NCBI GenBank assembly: GCA_905182985.1
Contig: CAJJDN010000102.1
Span: forward strand, 281,366 to 345,365
DNA: 64,000 nt
From: Paramecium sonneborni
Taxonomy: Eukaryota > Ciliophora > Oligohymenophorea > Peniculida > Parameciidae
Direction of reading: 5' to 3'
Below the pieces are notes generated by a model that saw nothing but the letters and a program-made list of their open reading frames with translations, searched no databases and was not told the DNA's origin. A program made the position numbers and the translations under genes. Shown here piece after piece: positions 1 to 12,553 of the stretch. The first letter of the stretch is position 1, and each line of letters starts with the position of its first letter.

Positions 1-302
1 AAGTTCCCTATAAAATAAATTTGAGAGTTAATATCTAAAAATACTCATTTCTTTATTAGGATTGGATATATATTTAATTTTGTAAGTATAATCACATATG
101 GTAGAAAATTTTGATTATTAATATTTTATGAAATTAAAATAAATCTTAAATTTTTATAGAAAACTATAAAATAAAAATCTTCAAAGTAATAAATATGATT
201 ATTGATTAATTTTCTATTTAAACTTATTCTGATATAAAAATATCAAATATTTATGAGCATAAATGTTGTAATAATTTATACAAAATATTTAATATTTTAT
301 AT
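1..302. repeat. 302-bp direct repeat, copy A
   Basis: The first 302 bases match 9752-10053 base for base as far as I could compare, at a constant offset of 9751. Copy B stops exactly where the run of Ns begins. The segment contains the middle of a minus-strand coding region (see 9419-10053). The likely explanations are a tandem unit of about 9.75 kb or a contig whose two ends overlap. Read coverage would separate them. Confidence 0.9.
1..302 (-). CDS. unidentified protein, internal fragment (copy A)
   Basis: This is the same minus-strand coding stretch as in 9419-10053, but the 3' end is cut off by the window edge. With TAA/TAG as Gln and a candidate 20-nt intron at about 145-164, the frame stays open. 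No family is recognised. The bases just beyond the repeat, from 303 on, do not give an obvious 5' continuation, so the true start is unknown. Confidence 0.4.
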
Positions 303-758
303 GCAAAAATTAACATTATATCTGATACTAATTTTATTGAAACTTGTTATATATTATGTTTAGTATAACACTTTATTTAAAATTTTTACTTATGATAAAT
401 TTTAAGTAAGTATTTATTTTTCTTGCCATTAAAATAATTCTCATATTTTAATTTTGAAGTAATTAAAAATCTTTTCTTAATTAATTAATGATGAATTTAG
501 CTTCAAAAATAATATTCTTAAAGCATACAAATACTCTTTGCCCATCTGGAATATAAAAATTGATATCAAAGTATTTTTTAGTGATTCCCATCTAAATTAA
601 AAAAATAGAAGTTCATTAAACTTTTGAAAATTTATTCTTTAAAATAATTCTATAAATAATTATTTAACAAGAAATCATAATATTATGATTACATTCTAAA
701 TATATTTACACTCCTTTAAGATTTGAAAAGAAAATTGGAATATTATTATTTTTAATAT

Positions 759-3337
759 ATGTAAAAAGTTAATATTGAATATTAATCAAGCCCTAGGAAG
801 TATACTAAATAAATCAGTTGCAAAAGTGAATCAGCATCAAGATTGTCTGAAATATCAGATGATGCTTGCAGATAAATTGTAGATTTTGATAGAGGAAAAT
901 AAACCTCTCGTAGTCTTTCTATTTAGCCTAGATTGATTCTTTAAGAGTAGTTTAATAATATTTCTAAGATTTCTGAAGAATATAATATAAATAATAAAAG
1001 CTTCTAAACAATAAAATTCAAAAACAAATTGTTCCAGTCAAATTTTATAAAAGTAATTAAAGCTGAGAAAATTAAATAATAATTTATAAATAATTTGTTT
1101 ACAAACTCCTACATATTAAAATAAAAAAAGAAGCAACTAATTCATGATAAATATATTGAAGAAAATAATAAATAACCTATTTTCGGTATATAATTTAAAT
1201 ATTCTTTTTAGATACATATACATAATCTGGAATACCTGTAATATAACCAACTTGTAGATTTGTATTAGTTTGGAATGCTATTGGGATAATTTTTAATTTT
1301 ATTATTTTATGGCTTACTCCATTTATATTGTCATTTGAATAAAATTAGAATGAAATCTAACTTACATAATTAAAAGTGTCAATTATTATTTTTTTAGTAT
1401 GTGATATTATTATTGCATTAAATAAAGGAATTATTATCTAAGGAATTTTGATATCAAAAAGAAAGTTATTGTTCTAGAAGTATATGGAAAGTAATTTTAA
1501 AAACGATATTCTTAATTTAATTTTATGGACATTAATTTAATAAAATCTAATTTCTTATTAACTTTTTGGGGAATGTTTAACATTAGCCTAATTGATTGTA
1601 ACTTATATAAAAATTTAAAAATATTTATCAGATTATTTTGAATTTGTATTCTTTAAAGGAATATCAAACAGTTTAATGGATTTGTTAAGCTTAATTCTAT
1701 CAATATATTTATTAGCACATATTGTTGCTTGTTTATGGCATTATGTTGGAATAAAATCTATGGAAACATCTTGGTTGATAAAATATGAATTATTAAATGA
1801 GCCTGTATGGAAATAATATAATTATGCTTTTTATTGGGCAACTATGACTATGACAACAATAGGATATGGTGATATTACAGCTTAAAGTCAACTAGAATTA
1901 ATTTATGTAGATATTATAATGTTTTTATCAAGTGGTGTATTTGCATATTCTATGAATTAGATAGGATTTATTTTAAAAAACCTTTAGGATTCAAAATTAA
2001 AATATAAAAGATCAATATTAAAAATGAATACATTTATGAGTAAAAATTAGGTAGAACCTAAAATTTAAAGTAGAATAAGAAATTATTTAAAATATTATAT
2101 AAATTAAGAATAAAATGAAAATTAAGATGATGTTGATAATCTTATATCAATCCTACCTTAAAATTTATAGTAGGATTTAAATTATGATATTTAAATAAGA
2201 GTAATTAATTAAGTCAAATCAGTAATAAGTCATTTTTCATCTAGAACTTAATAGTTATTATCAAAAAGTTTATAGCTTGTTAAATATTCTCCTGGTGATT
2301 TCATTTATAAAAGAGGAGACATTATGGAGAAAAATCTTTATTTTATTAAGGAAGGAGAAATTGAGATAATAGAGGAAAAAAGCAAAATGAAATTTAATAA
2401 CTTAAAATAGAATTAAACATTTGGTGTATATTAATTTTTCACAGATTTTCCACCTAAAACCTCAGCAGTAAGTAGTGGTTTTTCTAAAATATATACTATT
2501 AGTAGAAAAAGATTTTTAGAGATTTTATAATTTAACAGGAAAGATTTTGAAACATTTCATCACATAAAAGATTAAATAATATTTAATTAAAATTATCGCC
2601 TTTTTGATTTACGTTGTCAATTTTGTGATCGATACAGTCATTAAGAGATAGACTGTCCAGTTCTAAATTATAATCCTGATTTAGAATAAAGATTACTAAA
2701 AAAAACATAATAATCTGTTGTCTTTTTAAGATCAGCAAAAATTAGATTGGGAAACAAAATTAAAAGTATAAAAGAGTAACGAAAACTTTCTCAATCTGTT
2801 ACTAAATTTTTAGAAGATAATTTTGGTTTCTAATTGTCAAATTCATTATAAATGGCTTTAGCTGTTCATAGTTCATAGAGTAATCACTCTTCTGAATGTA
2901 ATATTGATATTAATAAAACGTAAAAAATCATATTAAATGATGGAGATCAAGAAAAATTTCATCTACCTATGGGTAAAAGCTTTATTAGTAAACCTATTTT
3001 TAGGAGAGAATAATCTATGAATTAAGAATAAGATGTATTTAATTCTGGAAAATCTCAAAAGCCTTAAAAAAATGCTATCAAAGAATTTAATATGTTAGAT
3101 GTTCTATTTAATAGTGCTAAATTTCTTCATTTATCAATTTAATGTGATTAATGTTAATCATTTTAAAATTACTTTCCATAAGGAAATGTGTAAATTGTTC
3201 TATAAAAATTAGAAAAAACCAATTCTAAATATTAAAGAAAAATATAAAAGCATATATAAAATATGAACAAATACACTTTTTTTTATAATGTGAAATTAAA
3301 AGCCTTAAAGTTAAGACTTTTTTATCTAAAAAACTGA
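759..3337 (+). CDS. cyclic-nucleotide-gated-type K+ channel with zinc knuckle
   Basis: Six-transmembrane potassium channel of the CNG/HCN/EAG superfamily, expected in the plasma or ciliary membrane. A 26-nt intron at 1186-1211 joins the first exon (ATG at 759) to one frame that stays open to TGA at 3335-3337, giving about 850 aa. Visible in order are a hydrophobic S1-S4 region, an S5 segment, the pore with selectivity motif TIGYGD near residues 357-362, a C-linker, and a cyclic-nucleotide-binding domain near 490-610 (YSPGDFIYKRGD; LYFIKEGEIEI). A CCHC zinc knuckle follows at about 610-624 (C-x2-C-x4-H-x4-C). The expected S4 has few basic residues, so voltage sensing may be weak. The last 220 residues are polar. 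The N-terminus before the intron is basic and poorly conserved, so the start is less certain than the rest. Confidence 0.88.
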
Positions 3338-4877
3338 ATCAAATTCTATCGAAAAATGATATAATATTATATTCAATAAACAAATCAATGTAAAATAGAA
3401 TTATAAAATTCAATTTCTAGTTACTTATAAATTTCTTAAGTGAGATAATTAATTATCTTTTTTGTGTATTGAAATGCCCTTCATTATTAATAATTGAATA
3501 TGATTTTTAACATTCTTATAACTGACGATTATTTTAAATTAATATACAAAAATATTAAATTTAATAATTATCATTAATCAACAATAGCGTAATATTCTAC
3601 TAAAAATTATAGGTTCAAACATGAACTTATCTATCTATGTGAACTATAAATTAAACGTATCAATTATTAACTAACAAATTGAATTGTATTCTAATTAATT
3701 ATAATTATTTACGTTTTGATGATAGTTAATTTTTTTAGCAATATTCTTTAATATAAAAAGACAAAACTTTGAATGAAATAAACCTTTTAATTTGAAAAAA
3801 GTTAGTTTTTGAGCATAATTACTATGACAGTCACGAAACATTTAGTTACATATCTAAAGAGTTGTGAGGTTTTCTGTTTTTGGCTAAAGAACCTATGATT
3901 ATTTGATATTTTTTCATAAATTCTCCTTATTATGCTGCCTTCGCTATTATAGGTTAAGTTAATAGTATAACATCTTAACTAATTCCAAATGTATTTCCTA
4001 AATCCCTATAACTTTAAATTTTGTCTTAAACTTTGAGATGAACTAAAAATTAATAGAAATAATTTTAAGAATGAAAAAAAAAACAAAGATTATTTTTTTT
4101 AAGTTCAAAATTTTAGAAGGTTAAATAGAGTATGATAATAAAATAAAATTTAGAATATGTTTAAAATATTCTATTTACTTCGAATTCTATTTGAAACTTT
4201 ATTTGACATGAAGATTTTAACAAATTTAATGAAAAAAGTTTTTTTAAAGAAATCAGATAAGAGAATCATCGAAATAAAAAACCCTTCTAATTAATTTTAA
4301 GCAAAATTTATTGATATTTCTAATTTTGATCATTTATTATTGGTTCAGATAATCTCAATATCCTAAAAACATATTTTTGATTCTTTTTTAAATTATCGAT
4401 TGTCTATTCACATTGCAGCTTTAGCTAATTTGAGATATGCATTTTTATCTTATAAAAAAATAATATTTATATTCTTGCAAAAAGAGTGGCTTTCTAAACT
4501 TAATTATGGTTTTAATATATTCATATCATGAAGTATATATATAAATAATGAAAATAATTGACAAAATACTTGATTGAAATTGATACAAATAATAGGGTAG
4601 AAATAATATAACTGTAAATATTTAAAAATGAAAAATTAAATTATTAAACTTTAGTAAATATTTGTATTTTAATATGTCATAATTGTATTTGTTTTGATAT
4701 TAAATTAAATAGCTTAATATGTCTGATACTAAGCTGCAGCTAAATTTTTAATAAATTAATAATGTTTGACTATAGGATATGAATATCTGGTTTGAATTAT
4801 TTTAACAAGACTAATGGGTTGTCATGCAGAATCAGGAAAATATATTAATTTTTAATATTATATTATTAAAATAATAA
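3338..4877. other. intergenic, no gene seen
   Basis: Very AT-rich sequence with frequent TGA in all frames. I see no coherent coding stretch, RNA gene or repeat. It separates the convergent 3' ends of the channel gene and the WD40 gene. Confidence 0.6.
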
Positions 4878-6485
4878 TCATTGATATTTCAATTGATAAA
4901 CATGAAATGATAATGTCTCATCATTCCAAATAATTAAATAATTTCCATCCTCAGTAACATTACCATAATTTTTACAAGATCTACAATCAATAGGTTCTAT
5001 TTAAGCATTTAATATTTAATTTTAATAACTTAAAATGTAAACATATTTGTTATGTTTAATGATGAAAATTTATTTTTCTTTATTATATATAGAAGGAAAT
5101 AGAGATTATCCATCTTTTAGATCAAAATATTTTAAGTTGATTTGAAGTTCATTTTTCTCTACAAATGTTTCTGCTTCTTATTTAAATATATGAATTAATG
5201 CCTAGTTTTCTTAACACCAAGCAATGGTATTTTAATTAAGAAAACAAACTCTGAAGCCATTATCATTTTTGAGATTTTCTAAGACTTATTTAAATTTAAA
5301 TCTTCTTTGATTTATTTTTTTTTCCCAAACAATAATAGTTTTATCATCACTACATGATACAAGTTATGTTTCATCTTCATTCATACTAATTTAACCAATA
5401 TGCTTGCTATGTTTATTAAGTTAATAATGAAATTTTAATATATTTTTATCTTAGTTCAAATTCCATACTTTGATTGATCCATTTGAATGTCCAGAAAATA
5501 TTTAATTTTCATTTTAATTTAAAAATAAGCACCAAACAATTGATTGAGCTTCACAAGTGTATTATGATTCCCATTAATTAGAGTTTTACAATTATTTCCA
5601 TCCAATTATTTTGCAATCTATACTTCCAGATATTAGCCAATTTTATTTCTTACTAAAAATTATACAAGTAACATCTTATTGATGACCTTTTAAGATTATT
5701 CCAGAATCTTTTAATTAACCTTTTTCAAAATTCCAAATTTTTATATCTTTTTTAGCTGCTCCAGCCATTATTGAACCTATTTTATTAAAAGCAAGTGCAA
5801 AACACCATTATTTTTAATGAACTTCTTATACTTATTGATAAATGAATTCTTAGTGCTTTTCACTAAATACTTAACTTTTACATTCTAATGAATTCATTTA
5901 TACTTTTTTTATAGGCTTCTCGTTGAAGTCTTCGTAATCTTTTAAATCTATTAATGTTTTTGTTAAATTATATGTTTCTTTTTCGATAATATTCACTATT
6001 TATTTTATAATTGTAACAGAACTTTCCAATTTATTTTAATAATATTTATTAATCTTATTTATTCTCTCTATTTCTAAATAAATTTAATCATCATCATAAG
6101 TATCATCATTACTCTAATTCAATTCATCCTTCTATTAATGAGAATTCACTATAATAATGTCAATAACCTTTATTAGATTTTCCTTAAGTTTATAAAGATA
6201 TCGAGTAAATTAATCAATTTCATTAATACTTTATTTTTTTTGTGCATGGACATAATTTCTCAGCTTATCCTAATTATATATTTATATTTATACTGATTCA
6301 TCACTAATAGTCATACTTAAACTTCCTTTATGTTCTTCTAAACAATCAGCACAAATCAATCTTTCCTTCTAATTAAATTTTTATTTATCAAGGACTAATA
6401 AAACAGAACAACTTTTATGTTTATAAACACATTCCATTTAATATATATTAAATTTATTAAAGAAATCATTCCCTTCCTGATGCAT
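4878..6485 (-). CDS. WD40-repeat protein with N-terminal zinc-binding segment
   Basis: An uninterrupted ciliate-code frame runs from ATG (6483-6485) to TGA (4878-4880), 535 aa, with no intron. The N-terminus carries a B-box/RING-like Cys-His cluster (MECVYKHKSC, then LICADCLEEHKG). A coiled-coil, acidic-rich segment of about 150 residues follows. The second half holds WD40 blades, for example WCFALAFNKIGSIMAGA with DIKIWNF, LKGHQQDVTCIIFS with LISGSIDCKIIGW, FSGHSNGSIKVWNL, and LVSCSDDKTIIVWE. This is a common ciliate arrangement and suggests a scaffold that binds partners through the propeller. No catalytic domain is visible and no specific orthologue is recognised. All features appear intact. 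Confidence 0.85.
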
Positions 6486-6527
6486 GATTTAATAAAACAA
6501 ATTTCCTTATATTAATTTGTTCTTAAT

Positions 6528-7013
6528 TCAAAATAATTAAAATTATAACCCTAAACCAATAATTGATTATTTATTGAACTAAAATTAATATTACGAATTA
6601 ATAAAATTAAAAAGCTGAAAGCGAAAGAATGTACATATAGGCCTTTTACTTGTAAATAAAGATTTTTTTTAATTTAATAATTAAATTAGATAGACAGAGA
6701 TTGTTTTTCTTTTTTAAACCTTTTTGGCATATTGGTTAAAGGCTATTAATATTTTTCTATCTTACTTTAAGAACATTGTGAATAAATCTTCTAATTTCCA
6801 ATTTTCAGAAATATTATCATTCCATAAGATCTCCTCTATACTTTAAATAATCAACTATTATTTTAGAATCTTGTGATTTTATTTAAAATATTGTAAAATG
6901 AGAAATCATTCTAAATTAGTTTGGGCTTTGTGCAATTCTGAATTTTTATAAGCCTAAATAAAATTGAAAAATTATGAGATTCTCAATTTTGTCTTTAAGA
7001 AAGATTATGTCAT
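6528..7013 (-). pseudogene. unidentified gene fragment interrupted by one TGA
   Basis: A minus-strand frame starts at ATG 7011-7013, meets TGA at 6906-6908 after 35 codons, and continues in the same frame to TGA at 6528-6530. The part after the stop looks protein-like (SIEEILWNDNISENWKLEDL; TMFLKQDRKILIAFNQYAKK). It ends 43 bases before the WD40 start on the same strand. Either a Trp/Gln codon mutated to TGA, or a short intron spans the stop. No family is recognised. Confidence 0.4.
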
Positions 7014-7084
7014 CAAATCAGGTGTGTGATTTAAGATAACAAATATCTTGAATGTTATCAAAATTCAAAAATACCTATACAGTC

Positions 7085-7642
7085 ATGAATTACAGAAAAT
7101 AAATTACTAGAATCCAATACTTAATATCAAGATCATCCTAGAGATATTAGAAGAGAACATAAAGGAAGTATAAGAAGAGAATAGATGAAAATAAAATAAG
7201 AAAACTTTAGAGAATTAAAAATTTGATTTTTGGTATGAAATCTGACAGAATTTATTAGAAAGTTGGAAGATATTCAATGAATAAAAATAATGGGACAATG
7301 ATGTACTCTCCAGAATATATTCTGTTGCAAAGAACACTATCCAGGACACAATTTACAGTGTTGACGAATAAAGGTAGAAGACAGATACAAGAAGTCTAGT
7401 ATTCAAAGATTGGTTTAAGTATTGAACTGCCACTGTACATTGTAGGAAAGGTGAAGATCAGTATCGGCTGAAATGGTGGAATCTCTTTTTAGACATGTAT
7501 ACACAGTAGTATCTGGAAGGGGATGAGGCAAAACATGGAGGCCGTTAAAAATGGCAGAGTATAAAGACAAGAAGGAGCTTCTTTGGATGATTATATTTTC
7601 TAATTAAACATGAATAATAATAGCATTATTGTCTTAGGATGA
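7085..7642. other. GC-richer island with overlapping open frames
   Basis: Base composition here is clearly less AT-biased than on either side. One plus frame from ATG 7085 is open to TGA 7469-7471 and then continues in register to TGA 7640-7642. Another plus frame is Trp/Tyr-rich and protein-like but hits TGA several times. The minus strand also has a long open frame. None of the translations is recognisable. It could be a decayed coding exon or an acquired segment; the coding frame cannot be settled by eye. Confidence 0.35.
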
Positions 7643-9418
7643 GGATGATAAAAATTAAATTATCAAGATTTTAATAAGATCTCTTAATATATAGCAGAAC
7701 AATATTCATTTAAGTGAATATGAATTATGGGGGTGTACCAAAAAACATTTCTAATTTAATAATTAATATTTAATTATAATATATCTAACATACGGAGTAC
7801 AATTGAAATTGCATCAATGCTGACAAATTTTCAGAAAGAATTGTTAAAATTGCTTTGTCATAAAAGAAGGTCTTTGTTCCAACATTTACAATTTCAAACA
7901 GCATTAAAACTCTTAAGTTATTAATATAAAATAATGATACAAATACAGATTATTAGAAGTGTTCTTTTATAAATTTTTGAGCAAAAACCAACCATAAATG
8001 TTTATGTTTATATAGGTTAGATACACACACAGATATTATTATGAATAATCGCATTGAGACATAAATAAAAACTAATAAGTTTCTCATATTTTTGAGCAAA
8101 ACCAAATTATTACAGTCTTTAGATGTATCAGCTATTTTTAAAAAAGTAAAAGATTCACTCATATATTTATTTTGCATTTTCGGAGCTTTACTGATTCAGC
8201 AATTTGTTATTTTGTGATAAAACAATAATAGTTCAATTGAATTGAAATGCAATTATAAAACAAATTTTAGGAACTTTAAAGATTTCAAATTCTCTATTTT
8301 TTAATAATTAATTATCTAATTTAAAAAATAAAGTTTACATAACTATTTGCATGAGAATGTTAATATATTTATTTCTATCAAGGTAATTGAATTGTTTATT
8401 TTAAGGTTTTAACTCTGCTTAATGTATTAATAAAATGTTGTTACTAATAAATAAATTGGAGAATGCACTTCAGAATAAGCAAAACTTTTATCTTTCAATT
8501 TAGGGATGTTCTTTGAAAATTGTTCTATTTAAAAATAACATATCATAGAAATTTTACATTAATTATAACAAGTGATAATAAAAAATATTAAAGCTGTTGT
8601 TTAAACCTATTCTAATAAAATAATTGATAAATGATAAAAAGTCGTAATCACTGAAGACCAGAAATAAATTACTTCTACTATTCTGTTCTATTTGCAATTA
8701 GCAATTTTATGATATAAATATTTTAGATCCAAAAATTAAGTTTTTAAATAGATTAATTTTTGAATCATCCCAAATATAAGTATGACTCTAAATTTATTAA
8801 AAATAATATATTATTGTTTAGATTCTGTAAAATTTGGTTTTGATAACATAAATAAGAATATTACTATTAACTCATAATTCGGAAATTATTTTTAAGATGT
8901 TAAAAAGATTATATTTTATTAATTAATACTGATAACTCAAAAATATAGCTAATAGGTTAATTAGGCAAGAAGATATTTTATTTGGACTGCTAGTTAGTTT
9001 ATAAGAAAAATTGAGCATTTTATAATTATCAGCTTAAAAGTAATAAAATAATTGGGATATAAATTGAAATGTTTAAAAACCCGATTATCACTTAAATTGT
9101 AAAATTTTAGTTTTAAGCTTACTTTCAAAATAATAAAGTAAATAAAATAATAGAAATAATAATGAAATAAAATAGCAACTGAATAGCTCAAATTTATTAA
9201 ATTTGTTTTTTATACACTTTAATTAGACCAAAATTTGATTAGAAAATAAACTGGTAATAATAATAAATTAAATTAGTATGGTTTAGCTAATTCAGTTCTA
9301 ATAACATAAATAAAAATAGAAATTTGAATTGACTAAAAAGTTAAACTAAACTCTGATTATATGAAATCATAATTTAAGGAACCCACAATCATCCTGATTA
9401 ATATCAACAAATATTTAA
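7643..9418. other. intergenic, no gene seen
   Basis: AT-rich filler. The short standard-code frames here (for example 7953-8177 and 8994-9191 on the minus strand) are low-complexity and do not look coding. Confidence 0.5.
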
Positions 9419-10053
9419 TCAAAATATTATGGTAAATAACTGATTTTTTAATTAATTACTAATTTCATTATCATCATTTGTATTATCTATTTTAAATGAG
9501 AACTTTAAAACTCCTTTTGATTCATCCATCTCTATCTTTAAACTGGTCTGAAGATTAATTTATTAAGAATCTTGTATAGTGAAATTTAAAGTGTAAATTA
9601 TATTAAGAATTTCTAATTCTTAACATTGAGCTATACCCATTTTTAATAACCCAGCTTTAATATTTCGAAGAACCTTGCATAAAATTCTTAATAAACTTAT
9701 AATAACATTCAAATCAATATCTATAGAATCAAAAGAATGAATTTATAAATCAAGTTCCCTATAAAATAAATTTGAGAGTTAATATCTAAAAATACTCATT
9801 TCTTTATTAGGATTGGATATATATTTAATTTTGTAAGTATAATCACATATGGTAGAAAATTTTGATTATTAATATTTTATGAAATTAAAATAAATCTTAA
9901 ATTTTTATAGAAAACTATAAAATAAAAATCTTCAAAGTAATAAATATGATTATTGATTAATTTTCTATTTAAACTTATTCTGATATAAAAATATCAAATA
10001 TTTATGAGCATAAATGTTGTAATAATTTATACAAAATATTTAATATTTTATAT
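9419..10053 (-). CDS. unidentified protein, C-terminal part, 5' end lost in gap
   Basis: A minus-strand exon at 9419-9895 gives 158 residues ending at TGA 9419-9421. A plausible 20-nt GT-AG intron (9896-9915) connects it to an upstream in-frame exon that runs towards the N gap. The exon reads like real protein (IDLNVIISLLRILCKVLRNI; GLLKMGIAQCQELEILNIIY) and ends in an acidic beta-strand-like tail. No family is recognised. The distal part lies inside the 302-bp repeat. Confidence 0.5.
9752..10053. repeat. 302-bp direct repeat, copy B
   Basis: Identical to window positions 1-302. It is cut off by the N run at 10054. Sequence after the gap (10174 on) does not match sequence after copy A (303 on), so the gap does not simply bridge a second full unit. 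Confidence 0.9.
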
Positions 10054-10173
10054 NNNNNNNNNNNNNNNNNNNNNNNNNNNNNNNNNNNNNNNNNNNNNNN
10101 NNNNNNNNNNNNNNNNNNNNNNNNNNNNNNNNNNNNNNNNNNNNNNNNNNNNNNNNNNNNNNNNNNNNNNNNN
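10054..10173. other. assembly gap (120 N)
   Basis: A run of 120 undetermined bases immediately follows copy B of the 302-bp repeat. It is a scaffold join. Confidence 0.99.
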
Positions 10174-12553
10174 TATTAATAAACATGAAATTAATGATTT
10201 CAAGAAAAAAGAAATAAGGAATTTAAATTTCTAATATATCTTATTGACATATTACATATAGGCCTTTTGCCAATATAAAAATAAAAATTTTAGAGATAAT
10301 ACACTTTGAGAATTTCCATTACAATTTATTTTCTAAATTATTTATTTTTTGATTTTAAGGTATGTAATAAGCATTTTAACAATAGAACAGATCTGTAAGT
10401 GATTGCTAAATAAATAGAAAAATCAAAAAAGTAATTGTTGCTTTAATGACAATGCTATCTTAAAAATATGATTATTAATTCTTTTTAGGTTATTTTAATA
10501 ACTTGTCAATAACAGACTGTTTTTTGTATATTTATTAGATGGATAACCTAGTTAAAGTCGAGTATATTTATATAATCTAAATTATTTCTATTTTTAGAGA
10601 GTTCATAAAGGAAAAAAGAAGGTATCAAAGTTGCAAGTAAAAGTAGAATTGGAAAAATTAATCGTTACATCCAAATTTGTTGATAACTAATATAATACTT
10701 ATAAGTAAATCTGCCAAAATCCATTTACATTCTAATATTTAACGATAAGAGATAAGTGATACAAATCTTATGATCAAACTTGATTATAAGTAAATGTGTA
10801 GTCTTATTAATTATGATATATAAATATAAGTAGTTGAAATAACACCTAGCTTTAGTACTATCATTTATAACTGTAATCTAATCGATTCAGGCAATTCATT
10901 ATCAAGAATTGTAAATTATGTTTTGATGATAATTTTATTATTTGTTGATTTTCTTGTTCCAGTCTTAATATTAGGAATGAATTATATTCATTAATTAGAT
11001 TATATTTCTGTAAACTTTTCAAATGGTTAAATAATGTGCATCGCACATATGGAAGTGCAACTGGTATTTTATCGGAGGGTCCAAGTTCGATTCTTGGTGC
11101 ACACAATTTTATTTTTTTTTAATGTTATTTCTAAATCATATTTTGAGTAATAGATGAATTAATTATATTATTTATTTATTTCATTCTTTCAATATTTCAT
11201 TAGGCTCATACCTATTTTCATCATTTTTAGAATTTGCATTAATTTTATGGAGGTTTTAGAGATTTCCAATAATACAAATATATACAGTAATAACTAATAG
11301 GGCTACTTCAAAAAACTTTTTAAATCATTTCTTTTTTTTTGGCTAATATCTCAAAAATATATTCACATCAGATTAATTTCTATTTCTTATTAAATATTGA
11401 ACTGTTTCCTTTTTAATTAAAACTTTACATAATTACTTTTTATTATAAAGAATTTTAATTATACTCTTTGAATAAAATATATTTTTATAATATTTGCTGT
11501 TTAAAGCTAAAAAATATAATTAAACAAGAACCAAACCTTTGATAATCAATTTTGATTTTAAAATGAATATTATATTTGTTCTGATTGGTATTTGCCCAAA
11601 TTAATTAATTCTTGCATTCAAAATTGATAAGTTAAGTATATGAACATCTAATCTAATAATAATAATCGATAAAGTGATGTCGAAAGTATTCTTATTCTAT
11701 TAATTATTAGGCTAAGATATAAAAATTATTAGTTGATCTTAAATAAATAATATTAGTTTAAATCAAAATGAAAAATTCATAAGAATAATTTTTGTTATCA
11801 GTTTAAAATTAATTTATTATTGATTTATATTATTCTTTAAAATTTAAATTATAAAATTTATATAGTTAGTGTTTGCCTAAGAAGAAACATTTGTGAAAAA
11901 ATAAATTCAGTGATTATTTCAACTATGATTTGATTTTCGAATCTTTTCTCTTAAAAAAGAATGATTAAAAAAGTGACTCCAATCATAAATTCTTGATAAA
12001 CTTTTATTAAAAAAGATGGTTATTAATCAAAAAATAAAAATCAACCTTGAATATGTATTAAGTGATTTTCAATAATATCTCATTATATTAATAATAATTT
12101 TTCTTAAATTCCAATATTTTAATTGCACCTAGATTTCAATATTTTCCTATAAATATATAGGCCCCTTCTTATTGTTATTATTTTATATTGTTAATATTGT
12201 CTATTTAAGCCCATTTTTCTTCTATATTTCAAATATTGTCTTTTGGTAAATTTAAACTTCTAAAATTTAAAAGTAAGTCTAGATTAATTTATTATTGGAT
12301 TAGAGATATGTATATCATTTATAAATCTTTATATATTATTTGAATATTTAAGTGGCTATTTATTTTAATAGAAAACTAACATTATTTATATATATTATAT
12401 TTATTATTTATCTTCTACCTCAAAACCAATAAAACTGTATTATTATGTTATTCTTCATAAGATAAAAAGAACTTATTCAGTTAATAAAAATTTTATCCTT
12501 ACTTAGGCAATTTGGTTTCTGATGATCAATTTATATAAAAATTATTAAATATA
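10174..12553. other. mostly non-coding stretch after the gap
   Basis: Apart from the tRNA-like element at 11034-11105, nothing here is convincing. A plus frame from about 10590 to 11480 has no TGA, but it runs through the tRNA-like element and its translation is low-complexity, so I treat it as chance. Confidence 0.45.
11034..11105 (+). tRNA. tRNA-like sequence, possibly a pseudogene
   Basis: A cloverleaf can be drawn. The acceptor strands ATGTGCA and TGCACAC have one mismatch at the first pair. The D arm is GCAC/GTGC with GG in the loop. The T arm is perfect, CCAAG-TTCGATT-CTTGG. The anticodon stem is weak (4 pairs including G-T) with loop TATTTTA. Position 33 would be A instead of the near-invariant U, and position 37 would be U. 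This suggests a degenerate copy; the loop centre TTT would otherwise point to Lys. Confidence 0.35.

Noticed and set aside
8994..9191. 65-codon minus frame with hydrophobic start
   Set aside because: Phe/Tyr/Ile-rich low-complexity sequence of the kind AT-rich DNA gives by chance.
10861..11106. 81-codon minus frame with standard code (MCAPRIELG...)
   Set aside because: It is the antisense of the tRNA-like element plus flanking AT-rich sequence. Such antisense-tRNA peptides are a known artefact.
10590..11480. Plus frame of about 290 codons without TGA
   Set aside because: It runs straight through the tRNA-like element, and the translation is a low-complexity Ile/Asn/Lys mixture with no protein-like blocks. 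TGA is rare enough here for this to occur by chance.
6620..12180. Short shared string ATATAGGCC near 6635, 10257 and 12160
   Set aside because: Checked as possible excision-element ends. The match is only about 9-16 bases, has no paired boundary and no consistent spacing, so it is probably coincidence.
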